Source of the DNA: Isoetes taiwanensis | Lineage: Eukaryota; Streptophyta; Lycopodiopsida; Isoetales; Isoetaceae | Assembly: GCA_021234155.1 (NCBI GenBank) | Contig: JAJEKV010000054.1 | Span: 2,829,702-2,893,701, forward strand | Reading direction: 5' to 3' | DNA: 64,000 nt | Notes under the pieces: model-generated | Databases searched by the model: none | What the model saw: the letters and a program-made list of their open reading frames with translations, nothing else | What the model was told of the DNA's origin: nothing | Shown: positions 1 to 11,730 of the stretch, piece after piece | How the letters are laid out: each line of letters begins with the position of its first letter | Numbering within the stretch: the stretch's first letter is position 1 | Made by a program: the position numbers and the translations under genes

Positions 1-3000
1 AGTCCAGGATAAACCCATCCGCGATGATTGAAAATTGCAAGTATTTTTTGCTACCAATCCAACCCAGGACATTTTTAGATTAGAAGTAAAGGTTAATGCG
101 GTGTTCCTTGGTTTAAGTTTATGGTGCATAGGAATTAGCTATTATGCAGGGTTTTTTTATTATGGCACAATGTGCTTGCAGGCTTGCTTTGGACGACACA
201 CATGCCACTGTCATTCTTACTTGTGCACAGGCACTTCAAGAGCTTCTCACAATTTCTTTCAATGAGTCTTTTTACAATTTGCTCGAGGTATTCCATTGAA
301 GCTACTAGAGAAATTAATTGGTTTGGCTAATTTTTTATTGGTGTCTGCCAGGTGCTCGGAGCAGATGGCATGTTTAGTGCACCTATTTTTCGCAGGAAAA
401 CCAAAATGGAAGAAGGATTTATTGGTGGGGGTCGTTGGAAATACAACGTTAAACCTATTCAAATGTGTCCTGCTTCAGACAAGGCAGGTGCAGAGGGGGG
501 GAACAGTACAGTTGGGGATGATGCATCAGTTGCTGCAAATGATGCTGCAGCAGGATTAATTAGAATGGGTGTGCTGTCAAGAATACGTTACCTTTTGGAG
601 GTACATTTTCTCCAGTATTTCAGTTCCCATGTTGCTACCTCATTCAGATGGATTTTTTAATTTCATGCCATAGACTGAACGGTTCTAAAAACAAAAAATT
701 AGGTTGAGCAAATTGTGGGTGCAGAGGAGCCGCTCTTGACGGTTCTTATATTTCTAGCTAGGCACTCACCAAAGGCAGCAGAGACCATAATGAACTGTCC
801 AAGACTGATTGACATGATAATTCAGAAATTTTTAATCAACGATGAATCTTGTCCAGCTAGAGCAAGGGCTATACAGCTACTAAAGGCAAGGAATCCATTT
901 TTAAGCTCATTGCATACTTGATGCTAACTGATCAAATGACATTAAAGTACTTCATTTTCAGGTTTTATGCCAGGTCAGCTATAAAAACTGCATCTATTTT
1001 GCCGAATTCGGGGCACTTCAGGTTGCTGAAAGTGATTTGTTTAAGTCTAATCACCATTTGTTAAGCGGAGATATACGACAGGAATCAAGGAAGGGTCAAG
1101 CTTCCACATTTATTCGAGCAATACGTCTTTGGCGAGCCTGTATACGGCATCGGATTGGAATATCGTTATTTTCAGACTTTTATCCTGCTCTTTGCTTTTG
1201 GCTCACACCTCCATCATCTGTAATTACTTCTGATAATAAGAGCAAGGAATCATTTGAAGTTGCACAAGAATGTTATACTTTGCTTGGGAGTCTTGCTAAA
1301 ACTCTTCCTTTACTGCACGGTTCAAAAGAATCAAAAGAAAATGTCAAAAATAATCAGCATCACTACTGGCCTTGGAGTATAGCAATTCCTTTGGTTGAGA
1401 ATTGTTTTGGCTGGTTTTCTCCAGAATGCATCTCAACAATCCTGAAGGATGGAGACTCTGCAGATAAAAATTTAAATATATCAACTGAAACATTACCAGT
1501 GAATAAAGCATTCATGGGAACATTATCATCCGTCATGCGCTTTCTGTCTGCTGTGTGTGAGCGAATCCTTCCTGAAGAAACTGGAGAACCAAATGCAGGC
1601 ACCCTGGAATGGTTGCCTGTCTTTGTGCCCACTTTGGGGCTTTCATTAGTTAAAAGTGGACTTCTCGATTTCTATGCAGAAGGAAGTACGTTTTCTAATA
1701 GTGTTGTGTACTATCTAAGTCATTTGAGCTTGGACGTCGAACACCGGATATCAGTTGTCCAATGTTTGCATGCCACAATCTGTCTTGCAAAAACTTTGGA
1801 CAGACTGTTGACTTGTACCAAGTTGGGCCGCAAGGTTAATGACAAGTTGACTGTAGAAGAGCAAGTTTTACACGAGGGACTCATTCGAAGAAGTGAAGGG
1901 GATTTGAGAAGTTTGCTTGGTTTCCTTAGCGTGGAAGTTGTAAAAGAAAGGGCCATGGTATGCTTTGAAGAATCCAATTCAAGAGGAGGTCCTGCTCCTG
2001 GTGTTGGGTTTGGTTGGGGTTGCAAGGGTGGTGGGATTTGGTCGGAGCATCTCCTTCTTGTGCAAGCATATGCTGCCCTTGTTCTAGATCTTTATGGAGT
2101 ATTACCAGTTAATGTGCCACCACTTCCAAGTTTAGAATCTAGAGGAGATGCAACATACATCGCTGCGGAAAGGATTGATGTTGGATTAACTATTATAGCT
2201 ATTTCATCTCCTCGGAAACGAAATTTTGTACGTCGGGTTTTCCAGGAGATTCTGCTTTCTTATGACAACTTGTCCTTACTGCTCAGTGGGATGGAGCCTG
2301 TGGATATAGAGAAGAGTCAAAGGGTCTTGTTGCATCATTTTACAAAAACATGGTTAACGAGGAAATCTAAAAAGAAAGCGGTTAATACTGCATCCTTGGA
2401 AAAAAGTGGAAAGACGACAACTTTTAATCTTCCCACAGTTGATGAAGAAGATGAACTTTACAATGCAAAAGATTCCATCCACCACGAGGATACATTATTG
2501 ACAGAATGGGCAGGCACAAGACTACCACTGCCAGCTCATTGGTTGCTAAGCCCTTTGGCAGGGTATACGGCTCAGCCAGAAAACAATGTTGAACCTGTAG
2601 AAATTACAACGGAAGAAGTTATTAGAGCAGGGATTTCCTTGCTTTTGGGGCTTGAGAGGATGTTCCCTTCCGAAACATCTAACTTTTCACGTATACCAGT
2701 AATTAGAAAAGTTCATGCTTTGTCAACAACTTTTCTTCTTGGAGGGGATATATACTTGGAATCAACTTCAAAGATTCAATTAGTGGAGCTGCAAGACATT
2801 TATGGCTCCAAGATTGATGACATTCTCTCAGAAAGAAGTTCGACTGTTGATGCTACAGAAATTCATAGTCTAGATTTTGAAGCTTCTATCGACAGTACCT
2901 ATCCATTATTTGCTGAGAAAGTTGCTGAACAGTATGCATCTGTGTCGTATGGCGATATTACATTTGGACGGCAAATAGCAATCTATTTGATTCGTTCCAC

Positions 3001-3619
3001 AGCAGAGCCTATATGGCTTGCTGTTTGGAATGTTCTGGCTGCTGCACATATTCTAGAACTTTTACCTACACTAGAAGCTTGTTGCTGTAGTTCATCTAGC
3101 TATCTGGACCCGATGGAGGTATGTTTTCCTTGTAATTTCATTTATTGTGATTCGTTTTCATATATGACCATAATGATTGCATTTGTATTTCAGGATCGGG
3201 AGAAAATCTTGGAGGCTTATTTGGCTGCATGGATAAATGGAGCACTAAATAGGGCTGCAAAAAGTAATTCTTTGTCATTCTCCTTGGCTATTCATCATCT
3301 ATCCTGCTTCTTGTTTGTGGAAAAACAAAAGGATTCTGTTAGAATGACATTTGCTAGGAAGCTTCTGCGTAGTGCAACGCGTAATCCTCAACTTCAGGTG
3401 ACCCCTCAATACTCAGTAACAGTAGCTTGAAGGTCATTCACTGACTGACACTTTTGCTGAGTGATGCAGGATATGATGGCACAGCTTATCCAATATCAGG
3501 TTAATTGTGAGTCACAAATGTTAGATGAAAGGGTGGAGTTCCTTAATCAAGCCTGTGGCAGTGAAAGGGTTCTCCTGGACCAGTTGGAGCATTTGGCAAG
3601 GCAAATCGTGACAAACTGA
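1..3619 (+). CDS. IYO: MINIYO/RPAP1-type RNA polymerase II-associated protein, 3' part (7 exons)
   Basis: This is the C-terminal part of a MINIYO (RPAP1) homologue; the family helps assemble or import RNA polymerase II and supports transcription during plant cell differentiation. The exons I read are <1-40, 182-287, 352-600, 703-885, 962-3118, 3194-3397 and 3470-3619. All phases agree and give about 1,029 codons, ending TGA at 3617-3619. Recognisable stretches are ALDDTHATVILTCAQAL (182-287), AAGLIRMGVLSRIRYLLE (exon 352-600), FLARHSPKAAETIMNCPRL (exon 703-885), and GVGFGWGCKGGGIWSEHLLL and RLPLPAHWLLSP (exon 962-3118). The C-terminal FLNQACGSERVLL matches the RPAP1 C-terminal block. Known plant homologues are about 1,400-1,500 residues, so roughly the first third lies upstream of the window. 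Introns are 60-140 bp. The donor of the intron at 886 is GC. Without splicing at 3398 the frame would stop at 3430. Family identification is from remembered sequence similarity. Confidence 0.9.
886..961 (+). other. GC-AG intron in the MINIYO homologue
   Basis: The exon ends TAAAG and the intron starts GCAAGG, then ends TTTTCAG at 961. Splicing here keeps frame and restores the conserved join LLK|VLCQ. No GT lies at a position that would keep the frame. GC-AG introns are a known minor class (about 1% in plants). Confidence 0.8.
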
Positions 3620-4190
3620 CACAAGCATTATAACAAGTAATCCTCGTGCAATGGGTTATGGGCACCTCACAGACACTTACAGGGTAAGATCTTCTCAATG
3701 ATGTGCAACAATTTAGACAAATCAAAATTGTATGCACAAATATAATGATCTAACGAATTGTGAACAATTTTGAGGAATCAAGACCTGTGCACAAGATTAA
3801 TAAGTTAGATATCGAGTATTGTAGCTATTACAATATCCACCATGCCGTAAGCACCTCAAAAGGCATCCTAAAGTAGGCATAATGCAAGATTTTAAGATAA
3901 GATGTTTACGATAATTGTAGAGTTCGAACACCGTAAATATCGGATGCTACAGGATGTTGTCATGTTTAAATTATGGTTGTATCTGTGGTATATCTAGGTC
4001 TTTGTTATGTTAAAACCACACACAAAAAATACATGGCATCTTAATGTTCTTGCGTGATTTAATGCTGATTTTAACATGACCGTCTACTCTGATATTTATG
4101 GCAATTTTTGTTGAGTGTTGGGCAAAGTTTGGGGAACACTATAAACTAACTGGTTGAAATTGCAAATTTTTGGGTTTAGTGTATTGTAGG
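3620..4190. other. AT-rich 3' flank of the MINIYO gene, no gene seen
   Basis: This is 3' untranslated and intergenic sequence. I see no coding similarity and no clear transposon end. A polyadenylation region is probable, but no single signal stands out. Confidence 0.5.
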
Positions 4191-4332
4191 AATCTTTTCA
4201 GTAAGTTTTCTTATGGTTTTCTATTAAGACAATAGAAGGTTCATAAGACATCCAAATGTTTGGGTTTAGTAATCTTTTCAGTAAGTTTTCTTATGGTTTT
4301 CTATTAAGACAATAGAAGGTTCATAAGACATC
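4191..4332. repeat. Tandem duplication, two 62-bp copies
   Basis: Bases 4191-4252 recur as 4271-4332 (both begin AATCTTTTCAGTAAG and end GTTCATAAGACATC). Both are preceded by TGGGTTTAGT, so the full unit is about 80-90 bp. There is no coding content. Confidence 0.9.
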
Positions 4333-4978
4333 TGGCTGGTTTGAATAACTATAGGAACATTTTCGTTGGGACCTAAAAAGTTTGCCCAAGAGCCATGTTT
4401 AGTTGAGAGCCCAACGTGGCATCTCAACACCCCCCTGCAACGTTGATCTCTCAATAAAAGAGAACCAAAAATACAATATATACTCAGAAGGTGACCAAGG
4501 ATTAAAAAACCTTTTGTGGGAATCAAAAGGAAAAATCGTGGCACCCTTCAAAACAAAACTAAGTAGAAGAAGAATTAAGAAGCCACAACTGACTAGTAAA
4601 ATCTTCATGCTTGGTCGTAGAAACACAGCGGCGGGCAGAGAAAATATAGGAGCTTTTTCGTTGGGACCTAAAAAGGTTGCCCAACACAGTCGGGCAGAGA
4701 AAAAATAGTAGATGCATTCATAAAGGGCATTTTGTTACATCTCCTAGTCTTTTATCACCATCTTTCGTGTGCCCACGATTTCTCAAATTGAGGAATTGGA
4801 GTTGATAGTGCTAACAATTGACCTGCTTCCTTCCCATTTTTAATATTCAAAACCTTAAAAAGCTATGAAATGCAAGAAGTTATTTAGAAATAATTTTAAG
4901 GGGGGGCCCTTGTGGTAAGATCTTGACGAGCCCGTTCGGGCGAGCCAGGCCTGCACCCCAAGTAAGGGGAATAAGCAG
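4333..4978. other. Spacer with a direct repeat about 290 bp apart
   Basis: A motif reading TTTCGTTGGGACCTAAAAAG is followed by GTTGCCCAA or TTTGCCCAA. It occurs near 4363-4391 and again near 4657-4685, each time after ATAGGA. ORFs here look like chance frames. A small perfect palindrome GCCCGTTCGGGC lies at about 4930-4941. Confidence 0.6.
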
Positions 4979-5166
4979 AGGCAATTTTTGTTATCTTGCA
5001 TCTACAAGTGAATAACATGTGGCACAAGAATCCCAAGTACATGGGCCATACAAGCACAAGCCAAATAGTGATGGGGAGGCAATTTTTGTTCTCTTGGCAT
5101 TCGTAAATGATTGACATGTGGCACAAGAAGCCCAAATAGATAGGCCATATAAGCACAAGCCAAAGT
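4979..5166. repeat. Tandem duplication with 98-bp period
   Basis: The first copy begins AGGCAATTTTTGTT at 4979 and the second at 5077. Both contain ACATGTGGCACAAGAA, a GGCCATA block and AAGCACAAGCCAAA. They have diverged by point changes and small gaps. Confidence 0.85.
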
Positions 5167-6562
5167 ATTAGTAGAAAATAATCCGAGCTCGAAACGTGGC
5201 AAAAAATGGCTTGCCACATGCACCAGCGTTTTGGAAGCCTCCACCCCCCCCCCTTCTTTTTCAATCGGTAATGAAGGAGAGGCCCCCGCCCTCTGAGCTC
5301 AATCGGGTAAAAATTGGAGGCTTAGAGAAGATTCGAAACTGGCCTCCGCTCTCCTCTGCTGCCAATTGGAGGTCGCCACCTTCTTGTTCAAATAAAAAAA
5401 TGGCATGTGGCTGCCCCTATTGGCCCTCCCCCCTACAACAACTCCTCATTACGTAAAAATAGGGTACCAATGATCCTGCTGCGTTCTCGAATCATGACAC
5501 GCCACATGTCACAAATTCTTTTTACAAATGTTTAGACGTTTTCAAAGTGATGGACGGAACAAAGTTTCTTGATTCAACCTGACATTCCAGCGATTTTACC
5601 TATAGTTCCAACGATTTCACCCTTCATTCTATCAATTTCACCCAACATTCCAGCTTTTTTACCCAAGAGAATTGTTACCCTTTTTCATGTTGCAAGAATC
5701 GTCTCTTGCTTCAAGTTCCAAGGTGTCAGCAATGCCTCCGTGCTTCGTGTGTCGACACTGCTTCCACCCCGGAATTTGAAGGAGGAGGTGATTCCTGTAT
5801 ACAAAATAGAAGTCACTTAATTCTCTTATTGTAATCTAGGTTATTGATATTCTTACGTTGAGAATGATATTATCGATCTGCAATAAAATAGCTACAAGTC
5901 TGACTTATAAGTGGAATGGGATTTATAATACTTACATATATGGAGGGTCCCTAAAAAGGATCTGGAATTCTCTCAATGGGCTCTCAATAAGGTTTGAATC
6001 AATATAGACGAGGTTAGAATTAGATGGAGATCATGTACCTCCGCAAGATTCCTCCCATGTATATGCTTTGACAAGATTCATCATGGCTAAGAAAATATAC
6101 GTTGTAACTAAGATATATCAAACCTAGAATTTGTTCTTGAGATCTCAGAACAAATCTCGCTCGTACACAAGCCCCAAACTTGGATGATTCAATAGGCATG
6201 TCATTGACCATATTAATTTGACAAATGTAGGGTTGTTGACCTTGCATTAAAAAAGTTAGTGTGGCAATGATAAACTACCAAACTGCGATAGCCCACCATT
6301 ATATCTGAAACTAACTTCGTTTTTTTCCATACTCGATTTATGTTCCAAACCTTCTCATTGAGTGGGAGTGTAACTCAAACATCCATTGTTTTCTCCCACA
6401 AACATTCCTCTCAAATCTAGAGGGCATCATTGTCATAATTATGTCCTATGATTTAAGGGGTGAATTCTAGCAAATAAGAAAACTTTTTGATGATGGCATA
6501 ATAGGTTCTGTTCATGTTTTTCTTGATTTTTTAAGCCCAAGATTTTCGGAGTGTTTTTACCC
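5167..6562. other. Intergenic spacer; degenerate 22-bp repeats at 5573-5665
   Basis: Four degenerate units of the form (CATTCCAGCGATTTTACC) lie at 5573-5665 and produce a low-complexity proline/isoleucine ORF that I do not regard as a gene. No other feature is recognised up to the LINE fragment. Confidence 0.5.
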
Positions 6563-7600
6563 AATACTAGCGAACCCCAATACTACTACTGACAGGTTGC
6601 CCTGTCAGTGTCGGTCGACCTGGGCACGTCTCATACAACCTGTATACCATGTTTTGCAAGTCCATAGAGGCTCCAAGCTCCCTTAATCTTTCCCACAATT
6701 TTGCCAGAGGTACAATGACAAAGCCTTTGCAAAATCGACGAAGTAGAAGAGAGGTCCTGTCGGCTGTTCCTGCTATCCTCTACCACGATATGTAGTTCAA
6801 AATGTGATTAATGATGGAGTGCTGGGGCCTGAATCTTAGTTGTGTGAAGGTCGGCACTTCTCTGCCCACATCGTTAATTGTTGCTCAAGAATGCTGGCCA
6901 TTAAATTTTTAAAAAGCGAACTGACCATGATTGTTCTGTAATTGGTTGGGCAATGTGGATTTCCTGCCTTATAGATGGGGATTACCTTGCTAGTGATCCA
7001 TTGTTGGGTAAATCCTTCCTGCAATGCCCCGTTAAATAGTGCAGTCAGGATGGGCACTATCGATGGCCCTGTCCATTTGAACAACTCTGATTGCATGCCA
7101 TTCAAGTCGGCCGCCTTGCCATTGGCGAGGCGTTGCAGGCCCTAAAAGATCTGCCTCTATGATTTCTAATGGTGGGTTTGTCTGGTGGGGTAACCTTGAT
7201 CGGACCCCAAGAGGATCATAGAGTTGGTGCAGGTACTGTATCCATTGGTTGGGGCTAATATTTCCCATGGAGGAAGGTAAAACATTTCCCTCTGATGCTC
7301 GACAATGAATTTGGCTTTCTTACCATTCACAAAAAAAATGGTATTGCTCGATTGCCACGGGATGTAAAGCGAGTTCAGCGACCCGTGGAAGCCAACATTT
7401 GAGCTCCCTACACTCAGCATCAAACCATTGATTATAGGAAAAGGTTGTAGTCCCTGAGGGTTTCCATGGGCAGTCTTTGCCAAAGCATCCCTCACTAGTA
7501 GATGCACTTTGACCAATTGGTCAATCTGTTGCTGTAGCGTGGGAAGCTGCAAAATTCTCTCCATCTCAGCTATGAGCATTCAAGCATAAGTTTCTACATG
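6563..7600 (-). pseudogene. LINE (non-LTR retrotransposon) reverse-transcriptase fragment
   Basis: Read on -, three overlapping frames join into the N-terminal half of a LINE ORF2 reverse transcriptase. An upstream region lies at about 7166-7579. The fingers region has WITSKVIPIYKAGNPHCPTN and NYRTIMVSSLFKNLMASILE (6836-7105). Palm pieces FVDFAKAF and LQNMVYRLYE follow down to a broken SIGVR motif near 6563, where QGC would be expected. Several frameshifts and stops break it. The family matches the LINE at 22.1-24.0 kb (compare ILEQQL and VDFAKAF). The element is truncated at both ends. Confidence 0.8.
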
Positions 7601-7753
7601 GCGTAATCCAGCTGCAAATAAGGCCTGCAGATGGTAGGTGCACATGTGGCCTGAACAGACCGCCAATCTATTGGGAGAAAAAATGACTGATGATCTAAGT
7701 CCGCTTCTTCATCTCTGCTCTCTATGCCAATGCGGAGGTGGACAATGAGGTGT
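7601..7753. other. Short spacer between LINE fragment and chromovirus LTR
   Basis: No coding similarity is clear. It could be further decayed LINE sequence. Confidence 0.4.
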
Positions 7754-9237
7754 TGTGATGCTCCCCGGCTCTATACGATGCTTCCATCGTATAAATATGG
7801 GAAATCCCCCTTCCACGGCGACTATATCACCGTAGAAAGGCCCTCCGTCTACCCCGGGCCACCTGGGATGGTCAAATGCCCAGGCGAAGGACACAGAGGT
7901 GTCATTCGTTCCACGCCTTCTATGGGAATCCTGAATCGCAGAAGCGTAAATACAAGTTAGCACCTAGCACACAATACATCAATTAACATGCCATCGCGAA
8001 GAGTGGCCCATCCATCAATAATGATAATATCTCATCAACAACACAACATAAGCAGCGCATCAATTTAGGCTCTACTCCAGGCTCAGACTCAAGGGGTCAA
8101 TTGACGTTCAAGGCCTTCGAATAACAACAGACGGAATAATGACAATGGAATTGGCTGGCATAGAACAATGGCTAGGGTAGTCAAATCCATCCGCCCCTCC
8201 TGTGCACACTTTGCAGACAGGCTGAGACATGCTATGGCATGATTGTAGCCTTTCGGAGACGCAATCCCATGGAATCACCCTATGAGACTACTCCGGGTTA
8301 CATCTCCCCGGTCCGATAAGGCATGTCAGAGAGGCGTCCCCTCCCCGAGCATGATGGATCCCTGGGTGTGCTAGAGAACAGTGCCACATCAGTGACCCCC
8401 GCATCCGTACCCGACTTACTCCCCTAAATCTAAGGGCCGGCTCACCTGCCCATTCGAGTCCAGGGCATCCATATAGGCACGTCACCTGCGACCCAGGGAG
8501 TGTCAGACCCATACACGACCCTCTCAATGACTGGCTATAAGCCTAGCACACTGTAGGAGTCCTGTAGCCGCGATAGGCAAGACCCCACCCCCCATTCACC
8601 ATCATACTAGTTATTTGATGTTGAATCACATCATAGCATCCACAGTCAGGTGGGCTCTTGTGCACAGGCTGCAATTACTGGGATTTAAGGGAATCTAGCT
8701 AGGAGCATGACTAAAACTAGGTAGCTTTTAGGTCTCTACCCCCCTTAATCCCATACAACACAGGTGGAACAGAAAGAGAGAGCAATCATCTTCAAAGCAT
8801 TTATCATCCTTCCCAAATAGATTATAGAATACATTCTAATCATTCCTCTACTCATACAAGGGTTAGCAGAACACAAACTAGACAAAAACTAACCAGTATC
8901 CGGGCTGGAGCTCGTATCGCGAAGAACATCCATAGAACAGGTTAGGTTTTAGGTTGCAGCAGCTCCTTCCTCAACTCTTCCCAAACTCGAATTTGGGGCA
9001 GAATTAGGCTGGGAGCTCAATTCGCCTTCCAAAAATGGCAAGCTGCTTCTGGCAAATCAAATTAGGCCACGTGGCACTCCCTAATTAGCCTAATTTACCA
9101 GTTAATACTATTACTTAGCCTAATTAGGTTAGGTTAATTACAATAAACCCCTTTAGGTTAGTCCCCAATGGTCCCAATACATTGGTGACGTGTCTGGGTA
9201 GTTATATGTATATCGTATAATTACATGGAATGTCACA
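7754..9237 (-). repeat. 3' LTR of the chromovirus, about 1,484 bp
   Basis: On - the LTR starts TGTGACATTCC at 9237 directly after a purine tract and ends GGGGAGCATCACA at 7754, giving TG...CA ends. The 3' boundary is set by where similarity to the LTR fragment at 17.3-17.7 kb stops. A TATA-like TATTTATACGATGG lies near the 3' end, just before ATCGTATAGAGC. Small ORFs inside are chance frames. Confidence 0.75.
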
Positions 9238-9252
9238 TTCTACCCCCCTTGG
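9238..9252 (-). other. Polypurine tract of the chromovirus
   Basis: On - the sequence CCAAGGGGGGTAGAA abuts the TGTGACA start of the 3' LTR, as expected for the plus-strand primer. Confidence 0.75.
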
Positions 9253-9626
9253 ATTAATGCTGTCCTCGGCATTGGAGTTACTAAGTTGATGTACGTAACA
9301 AAAATGATTAATTAAGTCAAAAGATAATATATGCATTCATAATTTCATAAGGTACTCCAATTTACATGGAGATCATAGATCAGCTAAGTTTAGGACCGTA
9401 GTCCATTCAAGAAAATTAGCATGATAATAAAACAGGGAATTACAACGAGGTCCTCACTGGACCATGTGATAACCAAACAGGACATAGAAAAAACAACATA
9501 TGTAAAATAGAGATGGCCCCTCAGTGTTGTCATAGAAAACTGCAGGCATCTGGTACACGTTAATGGCCTGCAAAATTATAGTACATCAATACATTATTTA
9601 GTGATCAAAGAATGTAGTTGAAGGGA

Positions 9627-9638
9627 CCCCCCCCCCCC

Positions 9639-9673
<35 letters not shown>
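9627..9673. repeat. Homopolymer pair: C13 then T31
   Basis: A run of 13 C (9627-9639) is followed by AGG and 31 T (9643-9673), inside the 3' non-coding part of the chromovirus. On - it reads as poly-A followed by poly-G. Confidence 0.9.
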
Positions 9674-9869
9674 CTTGAAACAATTAGAAAAAGAAAGGTA
9701 TCCTATCATGCCTAAGTCTTGCATATCATCGCGGCATAAGGAATGGCTATGTTCCTATTATCGCCGGGATGGCTGCGTCCTATGATTTAATATGCCCAAC
9801 CCACCTAAGATGCATCTACCCGACCAGTTCCTTGCATGACCTCTGTCGAGTCAAGCCTTTATTGCTTAC

Positions 9870-10760
9870 CACTGGTGGCTGGATTGATAGCATTGTTGAT
9901 GGTGCGCCCCTGGCATTCCTGCATAAAGTTCGGATAATTCTTTTCTAGATCTGCCTTTAACACCCATGTAGCATCTTCAGTGGGTAAGTGTCTTCACTCA
10001 ATCAAGTACTGGAGTATTTGAGTCCTTCTAGTCTGCTTGTATGCGCGATCGAGAAGAGCCTCTGGCACTATTTCCAATTGCTCATCTGTCATTTCAAGAA
10101 ATGTGGGTGTATCCAATATTTCCTCTGGATCAGGAATATGCTTTTTCAGAAGGCTCACATGAAAAACCTTATGGACTTTGAGATGAGCGAGAAGATTGAG
10201 TTTGTAGGCCTGAGGCTCTATCCTCTGAATGATCTCAAACGGTCCCGCTCAACGGGGTGCCAGTTTCTTGCAATTTCCAACCTTAAGCTTTCCTCGCTTC
10301 ACCTTGATTTTTAACTACACAGAATCCCCCATTTGGAAGTGATGAGGAGTGCGATGCTTATCCGCAATTGCTGCAAAAAATATCCAGGAACTTCCTCAAC
10401 TAAAACCTGCATATCTGTGAGCAATTTCTGAGAGACTTTGACCTTTGATATAGGGTTATGTTACGTGCCTAGAGTTAGACATTGGTAGCCATAGTTAGTC
10501 ATAAAAGGAGACATTCAAGAAGACTCTGTTTAGAAACTGTTATAGGAAAACTCTACTAAATGGATGTAATTGGCCCATTGCGATTGCTTATTCCAGACAT
10601 AGTTACGTAACGTATCTTCAATAATGCGATTAGTACATTTGGTTTTACCATCCATGTGGGGGTGGTGTGCGGTGCTCATGGCGAGCTTGGTCTGTATAGT
10701 GCCAAAAAAAATCTGTCCAGAATGCACTTACAAACTTGGGGTCGCGATCTAAAATAATTT
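9870..10760 (-). pseudogene. Chromovirus integrase C-terminus and chromodomain, broken
   Basis: On -, integrase core pieces are LDRDPKFVSAFWTDFF and STAHHPHMDGKT followed by QWANYIHLVEFSYNSF (10530-10760). Then come the C-terminal pieces LKVGNCKKLAPR, AGPFEIIQRIEPQAYKLN, LLAHLKVHKVFHVSLLKKH and PDPEEILDTPTFLE. The chromodomain ends ATWVLKADLEKNYPNF (about 9925-10020). In-frame stops replace tryptophan at LIE*RHLP and follow LAPR. Integrase inserts cDNA; the chromodomain targets chromatin in this class. This copy cannot encode a working protein. Confidence 0.8.
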
Positions 10761-10764
10761 GGCG

Positions 10765-11230
10765 CCGAAAAAGCGCATCTGCAACCAGGTTATGTCTACC
10801 AGATTTATACACCATCTCAAAATCATATTCCTCTGAAAATTCCATCCATCTGCGTTGGCAAATATTGAGGTTGGATTGGGTGAAGATGTATTGGAGGCGG
10901 TGATCAGTATTGGAACCTCCTTCCCAGGAGATAGTGCCTCCAGATTCGCAAGGCCCACACGACGGCAAGCAATTCCTGGTCATGTGTAGGGTATGCTCGG
11001 CATCATAGGTGATAACCCTTCTTTCTTGCACTCTCGTAGCTATTTTACTGGTGTCAGTTGCAACCCACTTATCCTTTTAGGGATCTGGCAGGGTAAGAAC
11101 TGGGGCAGTGGTTAATGCTTCCCAATGCTTCTTTCAACTGTCGGAATCCTGACTGAACCTTTTGTTTCCAATGTGTGGCCTAATCCTTGGCCTTTTCATG
11201 TTTAGTTAGATCCATGAGGGGTGCTGCTAT
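10765..11230 (-). pseudogene. Chromovirus RNase H and connection remnant
   Basis: RNase H is seen as TDHRLQYIFTQSNLNICQRR, then WMEFSEEYDFEMVYKSG and RHNLVADAL (10760-11031). The connection region just upstream on - reads QWKQKVQSGF..LKEAL and WVATDT in shifting frames. Immediately upstream comes protease, so the reverse transcriptase is missing. Confidence 0.75.
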
Positions 11231-11620
11231 CTGTGAGGTGACACTGTGTGTGATGGACGAGACAAGGTTTGGATTTCAAGGTCGCAAGGTTCATTGACTC
11301 AGCCAATCTGGGAGATGCAAAGTTGTGCGTACTGCCAGTATCCATTAAGATGACAAAGGGTTTGATATCAATGTGGCCAATGGTGGATATAACAGATCGT
11401 TGGCTATCGACTTTACCAGTTTCTATAGTTGCAAAAATGTGAGACTCACCTTCTAGATAATCTGGCGCTTCTTCATCAGCAAGGGCAGGTAAGTCACAAA
11501 TAGGTGTACATTCATCCCAATCTTACTTCAGCTAAGGTTGCCTGCACCGCTTGGGTTACGTACAGACACTCCTGCATACGGTGCCCCGTTCGAAACCATC
11601 GGAAACAAGCTTTGTCCCAT
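11231..11620 (-). pseudogene. Chromovirus aspartic protease and zinc-knuckle remnant
   Basis: On -, ILMDTGSTHNFASPRLAES (about 11295-11355) carries the retroviral-type DTG active site. Nearer gag, ACFRWFRTGHRMQEC (about 11565-11615) is a CCHC knuckle whose second cysteine has become tryptophan. A short frame with stops joins them. Confidence 0.7.
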
Positions 11621-11730
11621 CTCAACTGGTCGCGAGCCTCGCCTAGAATAGATTAGAAAAGCTACTATACTGGGCCAACAGATCTGCCTGGCTTATCTGG
11701 CACGTTGAAGCTTACCCTCTTTTCTGTTTT

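Noticed and set aside
2-31. Frame VQDKPIRDD ending in TGA as the end of a gene
   Set aside because: Phase analysis requires the frame starting at base 3, with a donor at 41, which joins in frame to the exon at 182.
4403-5264. Short ORFs with hydrophobic or basic stretches
   Set aside because: They coincide with tandem repeats and have no family similarity.
9988-10314. 108-codon + strand ORF
   Set aside because: Antisense shadow of the chromovirus integrase C-terminus and chromodomain.
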